Source of the DNA: Verrucomicrobiota bacterium | GTDB taxonomy: Bacteria > Verrucomicrobiota > Kiritimatiellia > CAIVKH01 | Length of the DNA stretch: 64,000 nt | Assembly: GCA_024233345.1 (NCBI GenBank) | Contig: JACKPT010000009.1 | Span: 1-64,000, forward strand | Direction: 5' to 3' | Part shown: piece by piece, positions 53,434 to 62,522 of the stretch | Layout: each line of letters opens with the position of its first letter | How positions within the stretch are numbered: position 1 is the first letter of the stretch | Notes under the pieces: model-generated | The model's database searches: none | What the model was told of the DNA's origin: nothing | The model's input: only the letters and a program-made list of their open reading frames with translations | Position numbers and translations under genes: made by a program

Positions 53434-55944
53434 TCAATCGAACAGCGACATCTGGTTTTCGGTATCCGGGGCCTTGCGGGAACGCTTGCGGGCGAGCTTG
53501 GGCTTGCCCGGTTCCTCGAACTCCCCCTCCTCGAGGTTGGAGAGAATCTCCGTCGCCCGCCCGATCACTTCCTGAGGGAGGCCGGCGAGCCGTCCGACAT
53601 GGATCCCGAAACTCTTTTCCGCAGACCCGGGAACAATTTTCCGGAGGAAGGCAATGGTCTCTCCGGTTTCCCGGACAAGGATGTTGTAGTTCTTGACCCC
53701 GCTCATGGTGACGGCGAGGTCGGTCAGCTCGTGGTAGTGGGTGGCGAACAGGGTCTTGGCCTTGACCGCAGGCGTGTTGTGGAGAAATTCCGCCACCGCC
53801 CACGCGATGCTGATTCCGTCGAAGGTACTGGTGCCGCGCCCGATCTCATCGAGCACAATCAGGCTCCTGGCCGTGGCATTGTTCAGGATGTTCGCGGTCT
53901 CCTGCATCTCCACCATGAACGTGCTTCGCCCGCGGGCGAGGTCGTCGCTGGCGCCCACCCGGGTGAAGACCCGGTCCACCACCCCCATCGTCGCCTCCTT
54001 GGCGGGGACAAACGATCCCGTCTGAGCCAGGATCACCAGCAGGGCAACCTGACGGATATAGGTCGATTTTCCCGCCATGTTCGGACCGGTAATGATCATG
54101 ATCTGGTTCGTGGTGCCATCGAGGTGCGCATCGTTGGGTACAAACCGCTCCGCCTGGGGCAGGGTCTCCATCACCGGGTGGCGGCTGTCCTTCACCTTGA
54201 GGATATCGCCGTCGGTCATCACCGGCCGGATGTACCGATGGGCCATTGCACGTTCGGCAAGGGTGCTCAGCACATCGACCTCGGCGATTGCGGTGGCGGA
54301 ACCCTGAATCACAGCGGTCTCGGCCACGATTTTTTCCCGAACCTCCTCGAACAATTCCGCCTCCAGGGCGATCGACCGTTCCTGCGCCCCGAGGATCTTG
54401 TTTTCGTATTCCTTGAGCTCGGGGGTGATAAAGCGCTCGGCATTCACCAGGGTCTGTTTGCGGATATAGTCCTCCGGCGCCGCGTCGAGGTTGGCTTTGC
54501 TGATCTCGATATAGTAGCCAAACACCTTGTTGTGCCGGACCTTCAACGATTTGATTCCGGTTCGCTCCTGCTCCCGGGCCTGAAACTCTGCCAACCATTG
54601 CTTGCCCTGGGTGGAGGCAACCCGCAATTCGTCCAGCTCCGCATGGTATCCGGTGCGAATGATCCCGCCGTCCTTCATCGAAACCGGCGGTTCATCCACC
54701 AGCGCCCGGTCCAGCAGCCCCACCAGCTCGGGGAGGGGATGAATCGAGCCGGAAAGCGCTGCTGTCCGGGCCGCGGGCGATACGGCAAGCTGTTCGGCCA
54801 GGGACGGCAACCCGGACAGGGACCGCCCGAGCGCCCGCGCATCCCTGGCGTTCCCGGTGCCCGCATTCAACCGGGAGATCAATCGCTCCAGGTCCTTGAC
54901 CTCACCGAGCGACTCCCGAATGCGCTGAAGTTCCTTCCGCCGTTGTGTCCAATCCTCCACCGCATCGTGCCGCTGGCGAATGCCCTCAAGGGTCACCAGC
55001 GGACGCAACAGCCATTCCCGCAACAGACGCCCGCCCATCGCGGTTTTGGTGGTATCGAGCACCCCGAGCAGCGTGGTGGCCACACCGGGAACCCGGCGCC
55101 CCGACGCCGGCTCAACCAGGTCAAGGTTCGCCACCGTCGATTCATCCAGCAGCATGAAATCTTCCGCCCGCTTGACTTTCAGACTGGTGACATGATCGAG
55201 CGGCCGCCGAAGTTGTTGGGCGACATAATGCAGCACCGCCCCCGCCGCCCGGATGCCCTCGGACATCCCGGTACACCCAAACCCATCTAGCGAGTGGACC
55301 TTGAACTGCCGCAACAGGGTGTCCTCGGCAAAGTCGTGATCAAACGTCCAGTCTTCGTAAGCGGTGATCACCCCGGCCTGGCCGGGCAGAAACAGGCCCT
55401 CCTTCTGAACCCGTTCCTGCTGCTCTTCGGGAAGAATGCATTCCGAGGGTTCATAACGGGCAAAGTTGTCCCGCAACACCGACACCGAATCGGTCTGTTC
55501 CAGCCAGAAGGTTCCGGTGGACAAATCGATGAATGCCATTCCAATGACACCATCCTTGCGCACGATTCCTGCCAGGTAGTTATTGCGCTTGGAGTCCAGT
55601 ACATGATCTTCGAGGATGGTGCCGGGGGTTACCACCCGGGTGATATCCCGCCGGACAATTCCCTTCGCGGTTGCCGGGTCTTCCATCTGCTCGCAGATCG
55701 CCACCTTCTGCCCCGCCCGGATCAGCTTGGAGAGGTACATCTCCGAAGCATGGTGCGGCACTCCGCACATCGGCATGCCCTGTCTTTTGGTCAGGGTGAT
55801 GTCAAGAATCTCCGCCGCGACCTTGGCGTCGTCAAAAAACATCTCATAGAAATCCCCCATCCGGAAAAACAGGATCGTATCCTCCGGAACCTCGCGGCGG
55901 ATCCGTCGGTACTGCTGCATCATCGGGGTGGACTTCTCGCTCAT
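53434..55944 (-). CDS. mutS: DNA mismatch repair protein MutS
   Basis: It recognises mismatches and starts repair. The product has 836 residues. The N-terminal mismatch-binding domain has PEDTILFFRMGDFYEMFFDDA, with the Phe-x-Glu intercalating motif close to the start (FYEMF). The ATPase domain has ITGPNMAGKSTYIRQVALL (Walker A), DEIGRGTSTFDG and the ATHYHEL signature. Start at 55944 is chosen because homology (SEKSTPMMQQYRRIR) begins there. Downstream (56017 onward) lies the repeat-rich island. The Lys-Arg-Gln-Gly segment carries one copy of the recurrent 12-mer noted separately. Confidence 0.97.
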   Translation of the reverse strand: MSEKSTPMMQQYRRIRREVPEDTILFFRMGDFYEMFFDDAKVAAEILDITLTKRQGMPMCGVPHHASEMYLSKLIRAGQKVAICEQMEDPATAKGIVRRDITRVVTPGTILEDHVLDSKRNNYLAGIVRKDGVIGMAFIDLSTGTFWLEQTDSVSVLRDNFARYEPSECILPEEQQERVQKEGLFLPGQAGVITAYEDWTFDHDFAEDTLLRQFKVHSLDGFGCTGMSEGIRAAGAVLHYVAQQLRRPLDHVTSLKVKRAEDFMLLDESTVANLDLVEPASGRRVPGVATTLLGVLDTTKTAMGGRLLREWLLRPLVTLEGIRQRHDAVEDWTQRRKELQRIRESLGEVKDLERLISRLNAGTGNARDARALGRSLSGLPSLAEQLAVSPAARTAALSGSIHPLPELVGLLDRALVDEPPVSMKDGGIIRTGYHAELDELRVASTQGKQWLAEFQAREQERTGIKSLKVRHNKVFGYYIEISKANLDAAPEDYIRKQTLVNAERFITPELKEYENKILGAQERSIALEAELFEEVREKIVAETAVIQGSATAIAEVDVLSTLAERAMAHRYIRPVMTDGDILKVKDSRHPVMETLPQAERFVPNDAHLDGTTNQIMIITGPNMAGKSTYIRQVALLVILAQTGSFVPAKEATMGVVDRVFTRVGASDDLARGRSTFMVEMQETANILNNATARSLIVLDEIGRGTSTFDGISIAWAVAEFLHNTPAVKAKTLFATHYHELTDLAVTMSGVKNYNILVRETGETIAFLRKIVPGSAEKSFGIHVGRLAGLPQEVIGRATEILSNLEEGEFEEPGKPKLARKRSRKAPDTENQMSLFD

Positions 55945-56016
55945 GGAAATTCCACGGTAATGGAAAACCTTGCGGTAGGAAAGTGGGATTCGCGGAGGGC
56001 CGGTAAGAACCCGCAA

Positions 56017-56480
56017 GCGTCAGCAACCCGCCTATACGGGAGTTGAACCGAACTGGAGGGACGAGCTATGCGAGCCCGGTGGGGCAGGTGGCATACACGA
56101 AGATCTCCGGCTCTTCGAGAGGGGCTGAAGGCCCGTGATTCGATAGCCTGGGGCAAGCGCAGCACAGCCCCAGGGAACCAAAACGAAAACGATTCCGGAG
56201 CGCGAAAGGAACAATACCCGGACCATGGAATCAAGTCGTGCTCTATCCGCGCTCACGGGTGAGGCCTCCGGACTTGCTTTGGAGGCCCCCATGACCATCG
56301 GCGTGCTCTATCCGCGCTCACGGGTGAGGCCTCGGGCCAACAACCCAGGGCCGCGCTTCGCTTGCCCTGGGCTATCGAGTTTGCGGGCCTTCAGCCCGCG
56401 AACCCGGTGGAGCAGCCACAGAACCCGGGGGGGTGATGAGGAGGTCCCCGGAGCGTAGCGCCGATTTCCCTATCGGCGGG
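56017..56480. repeat. Mosaic of intergenic repeats between mutS and a small ORF
   Basis: The segment contains a 25-nt copy of the 48529 repeat (56054-56078) and an imperfect ~39-nt inverted pair. The arms of that pair are 56122-56160 and 56360-56397, with GGGCTGAAGGCCCG and its complement plus CGATAGCC/GGCTATCG. Two identical 32-nt direct repeats lie at 56237-56268 and 56302-56333, and a hairpin GGCCTCC/GGAGGCC at 56262-56286. A copy of the 13214 hairpin lies at 56450-56478. No gene is visible in this 450-bp block. Confidence 0.85.
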
Positions 56481-56573
56481 TTAGCCGGTTCAATCTGCCG
56501 CGTCTTCTCTGTCAGCCCCCCCATCCAAACCGAATTCCGTTCGGCCTTGAATTGCACCTATTCTCCGGAGAAA

Positions 56574-56810
56574 ATGCCCGAGATGACCACCCCTCCGACC
56601 AACCGAACCGAGCCCTCGTCCTTGATGCGAATGACCGGGGAGAGCGGGTTGATGCTGTACCCGAAGATGAAGACGGATAGCAAGGGCGGTTGGGCACCAC
56701 TGACCCTGAAGGTAATCCAGCAACGGTTTCAGAAAAGTGGCGCCTCTGTTCGCCTGACTCCAGAAGGCATCGAACAAACCATTGCTCAAGTGCGAGCGGA
56801 GGCGGAGTAA
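56574..56810 (+). CDS. Hypothetical small protein
   Basis: A 78-residue ORF begins at ATG 56574, after GGAG at a short distance. It ends in a basic/helical segment (LTLKVIQQRFQKSGASVRLTPEG) followed by EQTIAQVRAEAE. No family is recognised. It could be a real gene or a remnant in a repeat-rich stretch. Longer upstream extension runs into the repeat. Confidence 0.3.
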   Translation: MPEMTTPPTNRTEPSSLMRMTGESGLMLYPKMKTDSKGGWAPLTLKVIQQRFQKSGASVRLTPEGIEQTIAQVRAEAE

Positions 56811-56967
56811 AAACGCGAACCGCAGGTAAGAAATACCCGGTAGCACGGTCGCCCACTCGTGATCTATAGCCATTCATGGTCGCTCGGCGGGACCGGAAAA
56901 AAATAGGGTCAAGCCAATCCTAGACACCTCGGTTCGCGATTGACATAGTCTTTTCAGCGGGAAGGGC

Positions 56968-56987
56968 TTGGGCCATGCATGGCCCAA
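56968..56987. repeat. 20-nt perfect palindrome
   Basis: TTGGGCCATGCATGGCCCAA equals its own reverse complement. It lies in the gap before the truncated PIN gene (57074) and the cas operon. The rest of the 56811-57073 gap shows no gene. Confidence 0.85.
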
Positions 56988-57073
56988 CGGCAAGCGGATG
57001 AGGAACCTGAAAATCACCGGTTCGCGGAAACAATTATTTGCGCAAGTGACATGGGTGGTGCCAAGATCGGACT

Positions 57074-57403
57074 GTGAACCGAGATATTCTGGATGAATTC
57101 TATCGTGTGATCTGTAGGTCCAAGCTCAGAGATCAACTCGTACGATCTTCGCTTGATGTGATGGATCTCTTGAAGTGGTTGATTGCCAACAGCACGGTTG
57201 TTGTTCCTCACCCTCTGTCCCGCATAGTGATTCCCGAGGACCCTGCTGATGAGGCCATCGTCGCTTGTGCTATTTCTGCAGCCGCTGACTTTATCATTAG
57301 TGGGGACAAGCATCTTTGCAGAAAGAGCACGGTAGAGGGTGTCAGGGTGCTCAGTCCAGCGGAGTTCATGAAAACAACCACACCGACTGTGGACGGCGAC
57401 TAA
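57074..57403 (+). pseudogene. PIN-domain (VapC-like) protein, N-terminally truncated
   Basis: The frame (109 codons, GTG start) begins in the middle of a PIN domain. NRDILDEFYRVICRSKL corresponds to the family's 'SxxILxEYxxVLxRPKxR' segment, and DPADEAIVACAISAAADFIISGDKHLC plus VLSPAEFM is the acidic C-terminal half. The first ~40 residues with the invariant first Asp (DTN/DTS) are missing, and the upstream frame does not restore them. It ends 1 nt before the cas3 GTG. It is probably a dead toxin remnant or was broken when the cas operon arrived. Confidence 0.6.
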
Positions 57404-57404
57404 T

Positions 57405-59903
57405 GTGTCAGCCTGTCCACCGATTATACACGAAGCTACAGTGAATAAGGCTGCTCACTATCGTTCAAGTGACAGATATGCTCAAAGTATTGAGGAGCAT
57501 TTGTTTGGGGTGTCGCACCTTTCCGGTAAATATGCGAAGAAGATTGACGCGGAGACGCTTGGTCAACTGACTGGACTGCTTCATGACTTCGGAAAATACT
57601 CGGAAGTATTTGGGTCCTATATTGAGTCGGCGGTTGGGTTACTGCAAGAGGGAGATTCACGGTATCGAGATCCTTCGCGGTGGAAGGGGAGGGTTGATCA
57701 TTCGACTGCAGGAGCTCAGTGGGTATGGCGCAATCTGGATGATCAGGACCCTGTGCTATGTCTAGCGAAAGAAATTTTAGCGATCTGCATCTGCTCCCAC
57801 CATGGCGGTTTGGTCGATGGCCTCGCGAACGATGGCGAAGATACACTCATGAAGCGCATGGTAAAGGCGGATGAAAATACCAACTTCAAGGAGAGTTGCG
57901 CCAATGCAGATGAAATAGTCCTGATAAAAGCTGCTGAATTCGCATGTAGTACACAGCTTGTGAAGGAATTGTCTGGGTTGATTGGAGTCGTCAACGCAGG
58001 TGTTAAATTGCCTATGCTGCGGATTTTCTGGACGGGGCTACTGGTTCGCTACTTGTTTAGCTGTCTCGTCGATGCAGACAGGACGGACACGGCCAATTTT
58101 GAAAACCCTGAAGATACTGAGCTACGCCTTTTGGGAAAGTATACTGAATGGGAACCGCTAATCAATTGTTTCGAGAGGCACATATCTGGACTGAAGGCAT
58201 ACCCGGAAATAAATCGGAAACGCGCAGAGGTTTCAGCACATTGCCTTCAAAGATCTCTATCTGATCAAGGCCTTTTCTATTTAACAGTACCGACCGGAGG
58301 CGGAAAAACGCTGGCGAGTATGCGCTTTGCCTTGCACCATGCCCGTAAGCATTCACTGGATCGTATTATTTATGTGGTTCCCTACACATCGATCATTGAG
58401 CAGAACGCCCAAGAAATCCGGGATGCGCTTAAGGGAAAGTGTTCTCTCGATATTGATGAAATCGTTCTCGAGCATCACTCAAATCTACACGAAAAGCACG
58501 ATACCAAACGGAATCGCCTGCTCTCGGAAAACTGGGATGCCCCCATTGTTTTTACGACATCAGTTCAATTGCTCGAAACTCTGTTTGGCGGAGGAACAAG
58601 AGGTGCACGTCGTATGCATCAGTTGGCTCGTGCGATACTCATTTTTGATGAAGTCCAAACACTACCCATCAATACGATCCATTTGTTCAATAACGCGATC
58701 AATTTTCTGACAAAGGTGTGCTCTTCGTCAGTTGTATTCTGTACTGCCACCCAGCCGCTTTTGCACGATGTGGATCAAAATAAAGGGGCGGTACCATATG
58801 ATGAGCAACGAGAACTCGCCCCCTACAGTGATTTGTTTAAGGGATTTCGCCGGATAGAGGTTGTCGATGAACGGAAGACTGGAGGGTGGTCTTTCAGCGA
58901 GATTGGTATGGAGATTGAAAGGCAACTTGAAGCGTTGGGGAGTGTTTTATTTATTGCCAACACCAAGAAGGATGCAAAGCGGATATATTTTGAAACCGAA
59001 GGATTGGTTAGGCATCGCTACCATCTGAGCACCGCCATGTGTCCCGCCCATCGTCTTGAAATTCTTCGGCGCATTAAAGTCTGTTTGCAGCGCAAGTGGC
59101 CTGTTGTTTGTGTGAGCACTCAATTGGTGGAAGCCGGGGTGAATCTAGATTTTGGTTGTGTTTTCCGCGCACTCGCTGGATTGGATTCAATTGCCCAAGC
59201 AGCGGGGCGCTGCAATCGAAATAACCGAAGGCCGAATGGGCGAGTATTGATCGTTAATCTTAAAGGGGAATCTCTGGGCAGGCTCCGGGAAATCAAGCTC
59301 GCTCAAAAGGAAACATTACGTGTTCTGGATGAATATAGGGAGTCGCCGGAGTCGTTTGGTGGCGATTTGATTTCGCCCCAGGCTGTAGAACGCTATTACC
59401 ACTACTATTTCTACCAGCGGGCCAATGAGATGGATTACGAGGTCAGAGCCAAGGATTTGGGACGTAAGGACACGCTTCTTTCGCTGCTATCGACCAATAG
59501 TCTTTCCGTATGTGAAGCCAAAAGAACCGGGCAGTACAATCCAAAGCGGATTCTGAATCAGGCGTTTAAATCAGCAGGGGAATATTTCAAAGTCATCGAT
59601 GCCCCTACGCAGGGCATTCTTGTTCACTATGAGGGATTCGGAAAAACTAAAGGCGAAGCGAGTCGGTTGATCTCTGCCTTGACGATTACAACAGATACAA
59701 AGCAGTTGAAGACCCTGTTGATAAAGGCGCAGCGCTTCTGTGTGAACGTATTTCCTCACGACCTGAATAAAATGGAGAAAGCAGGCGCTTTACATGAAAC
59801 GCAACCGGGTAGTGGAGTCTGGTATTTGGACAAGCACTATTACAGTCCTGATTGCGGGGCCTGCACAGAGCAGGTCGGGGAGATGGAATTCTTGAATGGT
59901 TAG
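57405..59903 (+). CDS. cas3: CRISPR-associated helicase-nuclease Cas3 (type I-C, HD fused)
   Basis: It degrades target DNA after Cascade binding. The product has 832 residues. The N-terminal HD nuclease shows EEHLFGVSHL, GLLHDFGKYSE, VDHSTAGAQW and CSHHGG. The helicase has VPTGGGKTLASMRFALHHA (Walker A, about residue 294), IFDEVQTLP (DEAD-like, about 413), FCTATQPLL and QAAGRCNRNNR (motif VI, about 598). This HD-helicase order and length is typical of I-C. The start is uncertain: GTG 57405, with a possible GTG at 57441 closer to the first conserved segment. It is followed after 8 nt by cas5c in a tight operon. Confidence 0.93.
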   Translation: MSACPPIIHEATVNKAAHYRSSDRYAQSIEEHLFGVSHLSGKYAKKIDAETLGQLTGLLHDFGKYSEVFGSYIESAVGLLQEGDSRYRDPSRWKGRVDHSTAGAQWVWRNLDDQDPVLCLAKEILAICICSHHGGLVDGLANDGEDTLMKRMVKADENTNFKESCANADEIVLIKAAEFACSTQLVKELSGLIGVVNAGVKLPMLRIFWTGLLVRYLFSCLVDADRTDTANFENPEDTELRLLGKYTEWEPLINCFERHISGLKAYPEINRKRAEVSAHCLQRSLSDQGLFYLTVPTGGGKTLASMRFALHHARKHSLDRIIYVVPYTSIIEQNAQEIRDALKGKCSLDIDEIVLEHHSNLHEKHDTKRNRLLSENWDAPIVFTTSVQLLETLFGGGTRGARRMHQLARAILIFDEVQTLPINTIHLFNNAINFLTKVCSSSVVFCTATQPLLHDVDQNKGAVPYDEQRELAPYSDLFKGFRRIEVVDERKTGGWSFSEIGMEIERQLEALGSVLFIANTKKDAKRIYFETEGLVRHRYHLSTAMCPAHRLEILRRIKVCLQRKWPVVCVSTQLVEAGVNLDFGCVFRALAGLDSIAQAAGRCNRNNRRPNGRVLIVNLKGESLGRLREIKLAQKETLRVLDEYRESPESFGGDLISPQAVERYYHYYFYQRANEMDYEVRAKDLGRKDTLLSLLSTNSLSVCEAKRTGQYNPKRILNQAFKSAGEYFKVIDAPTQGILVHYEGFGKTKGEASRLISALTITTDTKQLKTLLIKAQRFCVNVFPHDLNKMEKAGALHETQPGSGVWYLDKHYYSPDCGACTEQVGEMEFLNG

Positions 59904-59911
59904 GAGGCGCA

Positions 59912-60613
59912 ATGAAAAACAGTGTTGAATTACGGGTACACGGACGAATGGCTTTGTTTACGGATCCACTCAGTCGGATCGGTGGAGAAAAGTCATCGTA
60001 CCATATTCCCACCTACGAAGCATTAAAAGGGGTTCTTAAATCAGTCTACTGGAAGCCCACGATCATTTGGGTGGTCGACAGGGTGCGGATTATGAAGCCG
60101 ATCCAAACGCAGTCGCGCAATGTCAAGCCGCTGAATTATGGAGGCGGTAATACATTGGCGATCTATACCTATTTGGCCGATGTCGAATATCAGGTTCAGG
60201 CGCACTTTGAATGGAATGAATTTCGCCCGGACATGAAGGAAGACCGCATCGAGGGAAAACATTTTTCCATTGCCCGACGTATGGTTGAAAAAGGTGGCCG
60301 GCAGGACGTATTTCTTGGTGCGCGCGAATGCCAGGGCTATGTTGAGCCGTGTTCTTTCGGGGAAGATTCTGCCGCGTATGACGAAATTCCTGAAATACGC
60401 TATGGCTTGATGTTTCACGGGTTTGATTATCCCGATGAAACCGGGGTGAATGAACTCCACAGCCGATTTTGGAATCCCATTGTCCGCCATGGGGTTGTCG
60501 AGTTTGCCCGTCCGGAAGACTGTACGATCAGGAAATTCGTTCGTGAAATGATTCCCCACCCTCCGAAGTCTCTCGGTTTAAAAGAGGAGGCACTGAAAAA
60601 TGAGTTGGATTGA
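59912..60613 (+). CDS. cas5c: Cas5c, pre-crRNA-processing subunit of type I-C Cascade
   Basis: In type I-C systems Cas5 replaces Cas6 and cuts pre-crRNA. The product has 233 residues, the usual size. It opens with VELRVHGRMALFTDPLSRIGGEKSSYHIPTYEALKGVLKSVYWKP, the Cas5d signature; the WKPTIIWVVDRVRIMKPI segment and RMVEKGGRQDVFLGARECQGYVEPC follow. ATG 59912 has TAGGAGG 5 nt upstream. It overlaps cas8c by 14 nt. Confidence 0.93.
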   Translation: MKNSVELRVHGRMALFTDPLSRIGGEKSSYHIPTYEALKGVLKSVYWKPTIIWVVDRVRIMKPIQTQSRNVKPLNYGGGNTLAIYTYLADVEYQVQAHFEWNEFRPDMKEDRIEGKHFSIARRMVEKGGRQDVFLGARECQGYVEPCSFGEDSAAYDEIPEIRYGLMFHGFDYPDETGVNELHSRFWNPIVRHGVVEFARPEDCTIRKFVREMIPHPPKSLGLKEEALKNELD

Positions 60614-62522
60614 AAAACTCTACCGAACGTATGAAAGCAATATCGGTGCGGTGGAGGCAAGAGGCAACGAAGAGGCCAGCTTGCTTCCGATTTGTCACAC
60701 GACACAGAATGCACACATTGAAGTGACAATAGATGATCAAGGCAACTTTAGGCGTGCTGCCACAATCTCAAAAGACGATGCCATGACGATTATTCCTTGC
60801 ACGGAACAGTCGGCCAATCCCTCAGGCATCAAACCAGTGCATCAACCACTAGCCAACAAACTGCAGTTTATCGCAGGTGATTTTACGGCCTATGGTGGGG
60901 AGGTTACAGTGGGCTATTCAGATGCACCCGCGCAACCGTTTATGAACTGTATGGCCGACCTGAAGGCTTGGTGCGAGTCCAAGCATGCCCACTGGAAGGC
61001 ACAGGCGGTTTTCCACTACTTGGAAAAGAAGTCACTTATCGCTGATCTGGTAAAAGAGGGCGTTCTCCATTTAGATCAGGATGGCAAACGTTTGGGAAAA
61101 TTGCTCTACGAATGGGAGTCGGAGGCTGATAAACCGGAGATCTTTTCACTGTTGTCAGGGAAGCTGGATGGAAAGGGAAAGCGATCTCAATGGCAATCAG
61201 AGGCATTTGTCCGATGGCGAGTGGAAAAGTCGGATGTGCTAGACAGTTCCACGCAGACCGATAGAGAACTTCAGCAGGCGTGGATTGCATATTATTCCAG
61301 CCTAAAGCAAATCGAAGGCATTTGCTATGTCTCAGGCAGAAAGCTAACCCTTGCCGATTCTCATCCAGCAAAGATCAGGAACAGTGGTGACAAGGCAAAA
61401 CTAATTTCCTCAAACGATTCGTCTGGTTTTACCTATCGAGGTCGTTTTACGGAGGCCGATCAGGTCTGCGGAGTCGGTTTCGAGGCATCCCAAAAGGCTT
61501 ACAATGCGTTGCGCTGGCTGATTGATCGCCAGGGGTGGCGCAGTGGTTCACAGGCCATAGTTTCGTGGGCGGTCTCTGGGGCAGAAGTTCCGCGTGTTAT
61601 GGACGACACCACAAAACTATTTGGGGGTAGAGAAGAGGTTGAGCAGATCGTGGATACTGCACAGCAGTTTGGCGTGCAACTCACCAAACGCATTGCCGGA
61701 TTCTCCGCCAAACTGGGAAAGACCGATGAGGTTGTGATCATGGGGTTGGATTCCGCTACGCCCGGACGCATGGCAATGACCTACTATCAAGAACTGACGG
61801 GTTCTGATTTCTTGAGTCGGATCGATTCGTGGCATCGCAACTGTTGCTGGGTCCAAAACTATGGAAAAGACAAGCGTTTCATTGGCGCGCCTTCTCCTGG
61901 CGATATCGCCAAGGCTGCTTATGGAAACGATGTCGATGACAAACTTAAGCGGTCAACGATCTTGCGATTGCTTCCCTGCATTGTTGATGGCGTGCAGTTA
62001 CCAAAGGATTTGCTGGAGGCATGTTTTCACAATGCCGCTAGACGGCATGCTTTCGATGCATGGGAGTGGGAAAAAATCTTGGGAATTACCTGCGCACTTT
62101 ACAAGAACGACAACAAGGAAACGGAGGATTATGCTATGGCATTGGATCGACAGAGGAGTAGCAGAAGCTATCTTTATGGCCGATTGTTGGCCGTTGGAGA
62201 CGCCATCGAAGGATTTTCATTGGGGCTTTCCGGAGAGAAGCGCCCGACAAACGCTGCACGCCTCATGCAACGTTTTGCCGACTATCCATGCAGTACATGG
62301 AAAACGATTGAGCTGAAACTCATGCCGCACAAAAATCGACTGGGTGGGCGTATCAAGAAATACGAAGGAGAACTCAAGGAGATCATGGAATTGTTTGATC
62401 CAGACGACTTCAAGGATGAACCGTTGTCCGGGGAGTTCCTTTTAGGGTTCCACTGCCAAAGAACTGTTTTGATGAAAGCGGAAAATAATGATGAAGGAGA
62501 AGAAAATGAGCCTAACCAATAA
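60600..62522 (+). CDS. cas8c: Cas8c (Csd1), large subunit of type I-C Cascade
   Basis: It recognises the PAM and holds the target complex. At 640 residues it is at the longer end for Csd1. Typical Csd1 segments are MSWIEKLYRTYESNIG at the N-terminus, the middle YYSSLKQIEGICYVSGRKLTLADSHPAKI and SFTYRGRF-type block (here SSGFTYRGRFTEADQVCGVGFEASQKAYNALRWLI), and the C-terminal YLYGRLLAVGDAIEGFSLGL. An in-frame internal start within the gene should give Cas11c (see 62136). Start ATG 60600 has GAGGAGG upstream inside cas5c. Confidence 0.92.
   Translation: MSWIEKLYRTYESNIGAVEARGNEEASLLPICHTTQNAHIEVTIDDQGNFRRAATISKDDAMTIIPCTEQSANPSGIKPVHQPLANKLQFIAGDFTAYGGEVTVGYSDAPAQPFMNCMADLKAWCESKHAHWKAQAVFHYLEKKSLIADLVKEGVLHLDQDGKRLGKLLYEWESEADKPEIFSLLSGKLDGKGKRSQWQSEAFVRWRVEKSDVLDSSTQTDRELQQAWIAYYSSLKQIEGICYVSGRKLTLADSHPAKIRNSGDKAKLISSNDSSGFTYRGRFTEADQVCGVGFEASQKAYNALRWLIDRQGWRSGSQAIVSWAVSGAEVPRVMDDTTKLFGGREEVEQIVDTAQQFGVQLTKRIAGFSAKLGKTDEVVIMGLDSATPGRMAMTYYQELTGSDFLSRIDSWHRNCCWVQNYGKDKRFIGAPSPGDIAKAAYGNDVDDKLKRSTILRLLPCIVDGVQLPKDLLEACFHNAARRHAFDAWEWEKILGITCALYKNDNKETEDYAMALDRQRSSRSYLYGRLLAVGDAIEGFSLGLSGEKRPTNAARLMQRFADYPCSTWKTIELKLMPHKNRLGGRIKKYEGELKEIMELFDPDDFKDEPLSGEFLLGFHCQRTVLMKAENNDEGEENEPNQ
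62136..62522 (+). CDS. Cas11c, internal translation product of cas8c
   Basis: Type I-C small subunits are known to be made by internal initiation in cas8c. Here an in-frame ATG at 62136 is preceded by GGAGGA (62123-62128) with 7 nt spacing. It would give 128 residues, the expected size. The product starts MALDRQRSSRSYLYGRLL and is mainly helical. This is inferred from the ribosome site, frame and length; no expression data. Confidence 0.6.
   Translation: MALDRQRSSRSYLYGRLLAVGDAIEGFSLGLSGEKRPTNAARLMQRFADYPCSTWKTIELKLMPHKNRLGGRIKKYEGELKEIMELFDPDDFKDEPLSGEFLLGFHCQRTVLMKAENNDEGEENEPNQ

Noticed and set aside
53599..55290. Long open frame antisense to mutS (563 codons)
   Set aside because: Shadow ORF; mutS on the minus strand has all catalytic motifs.
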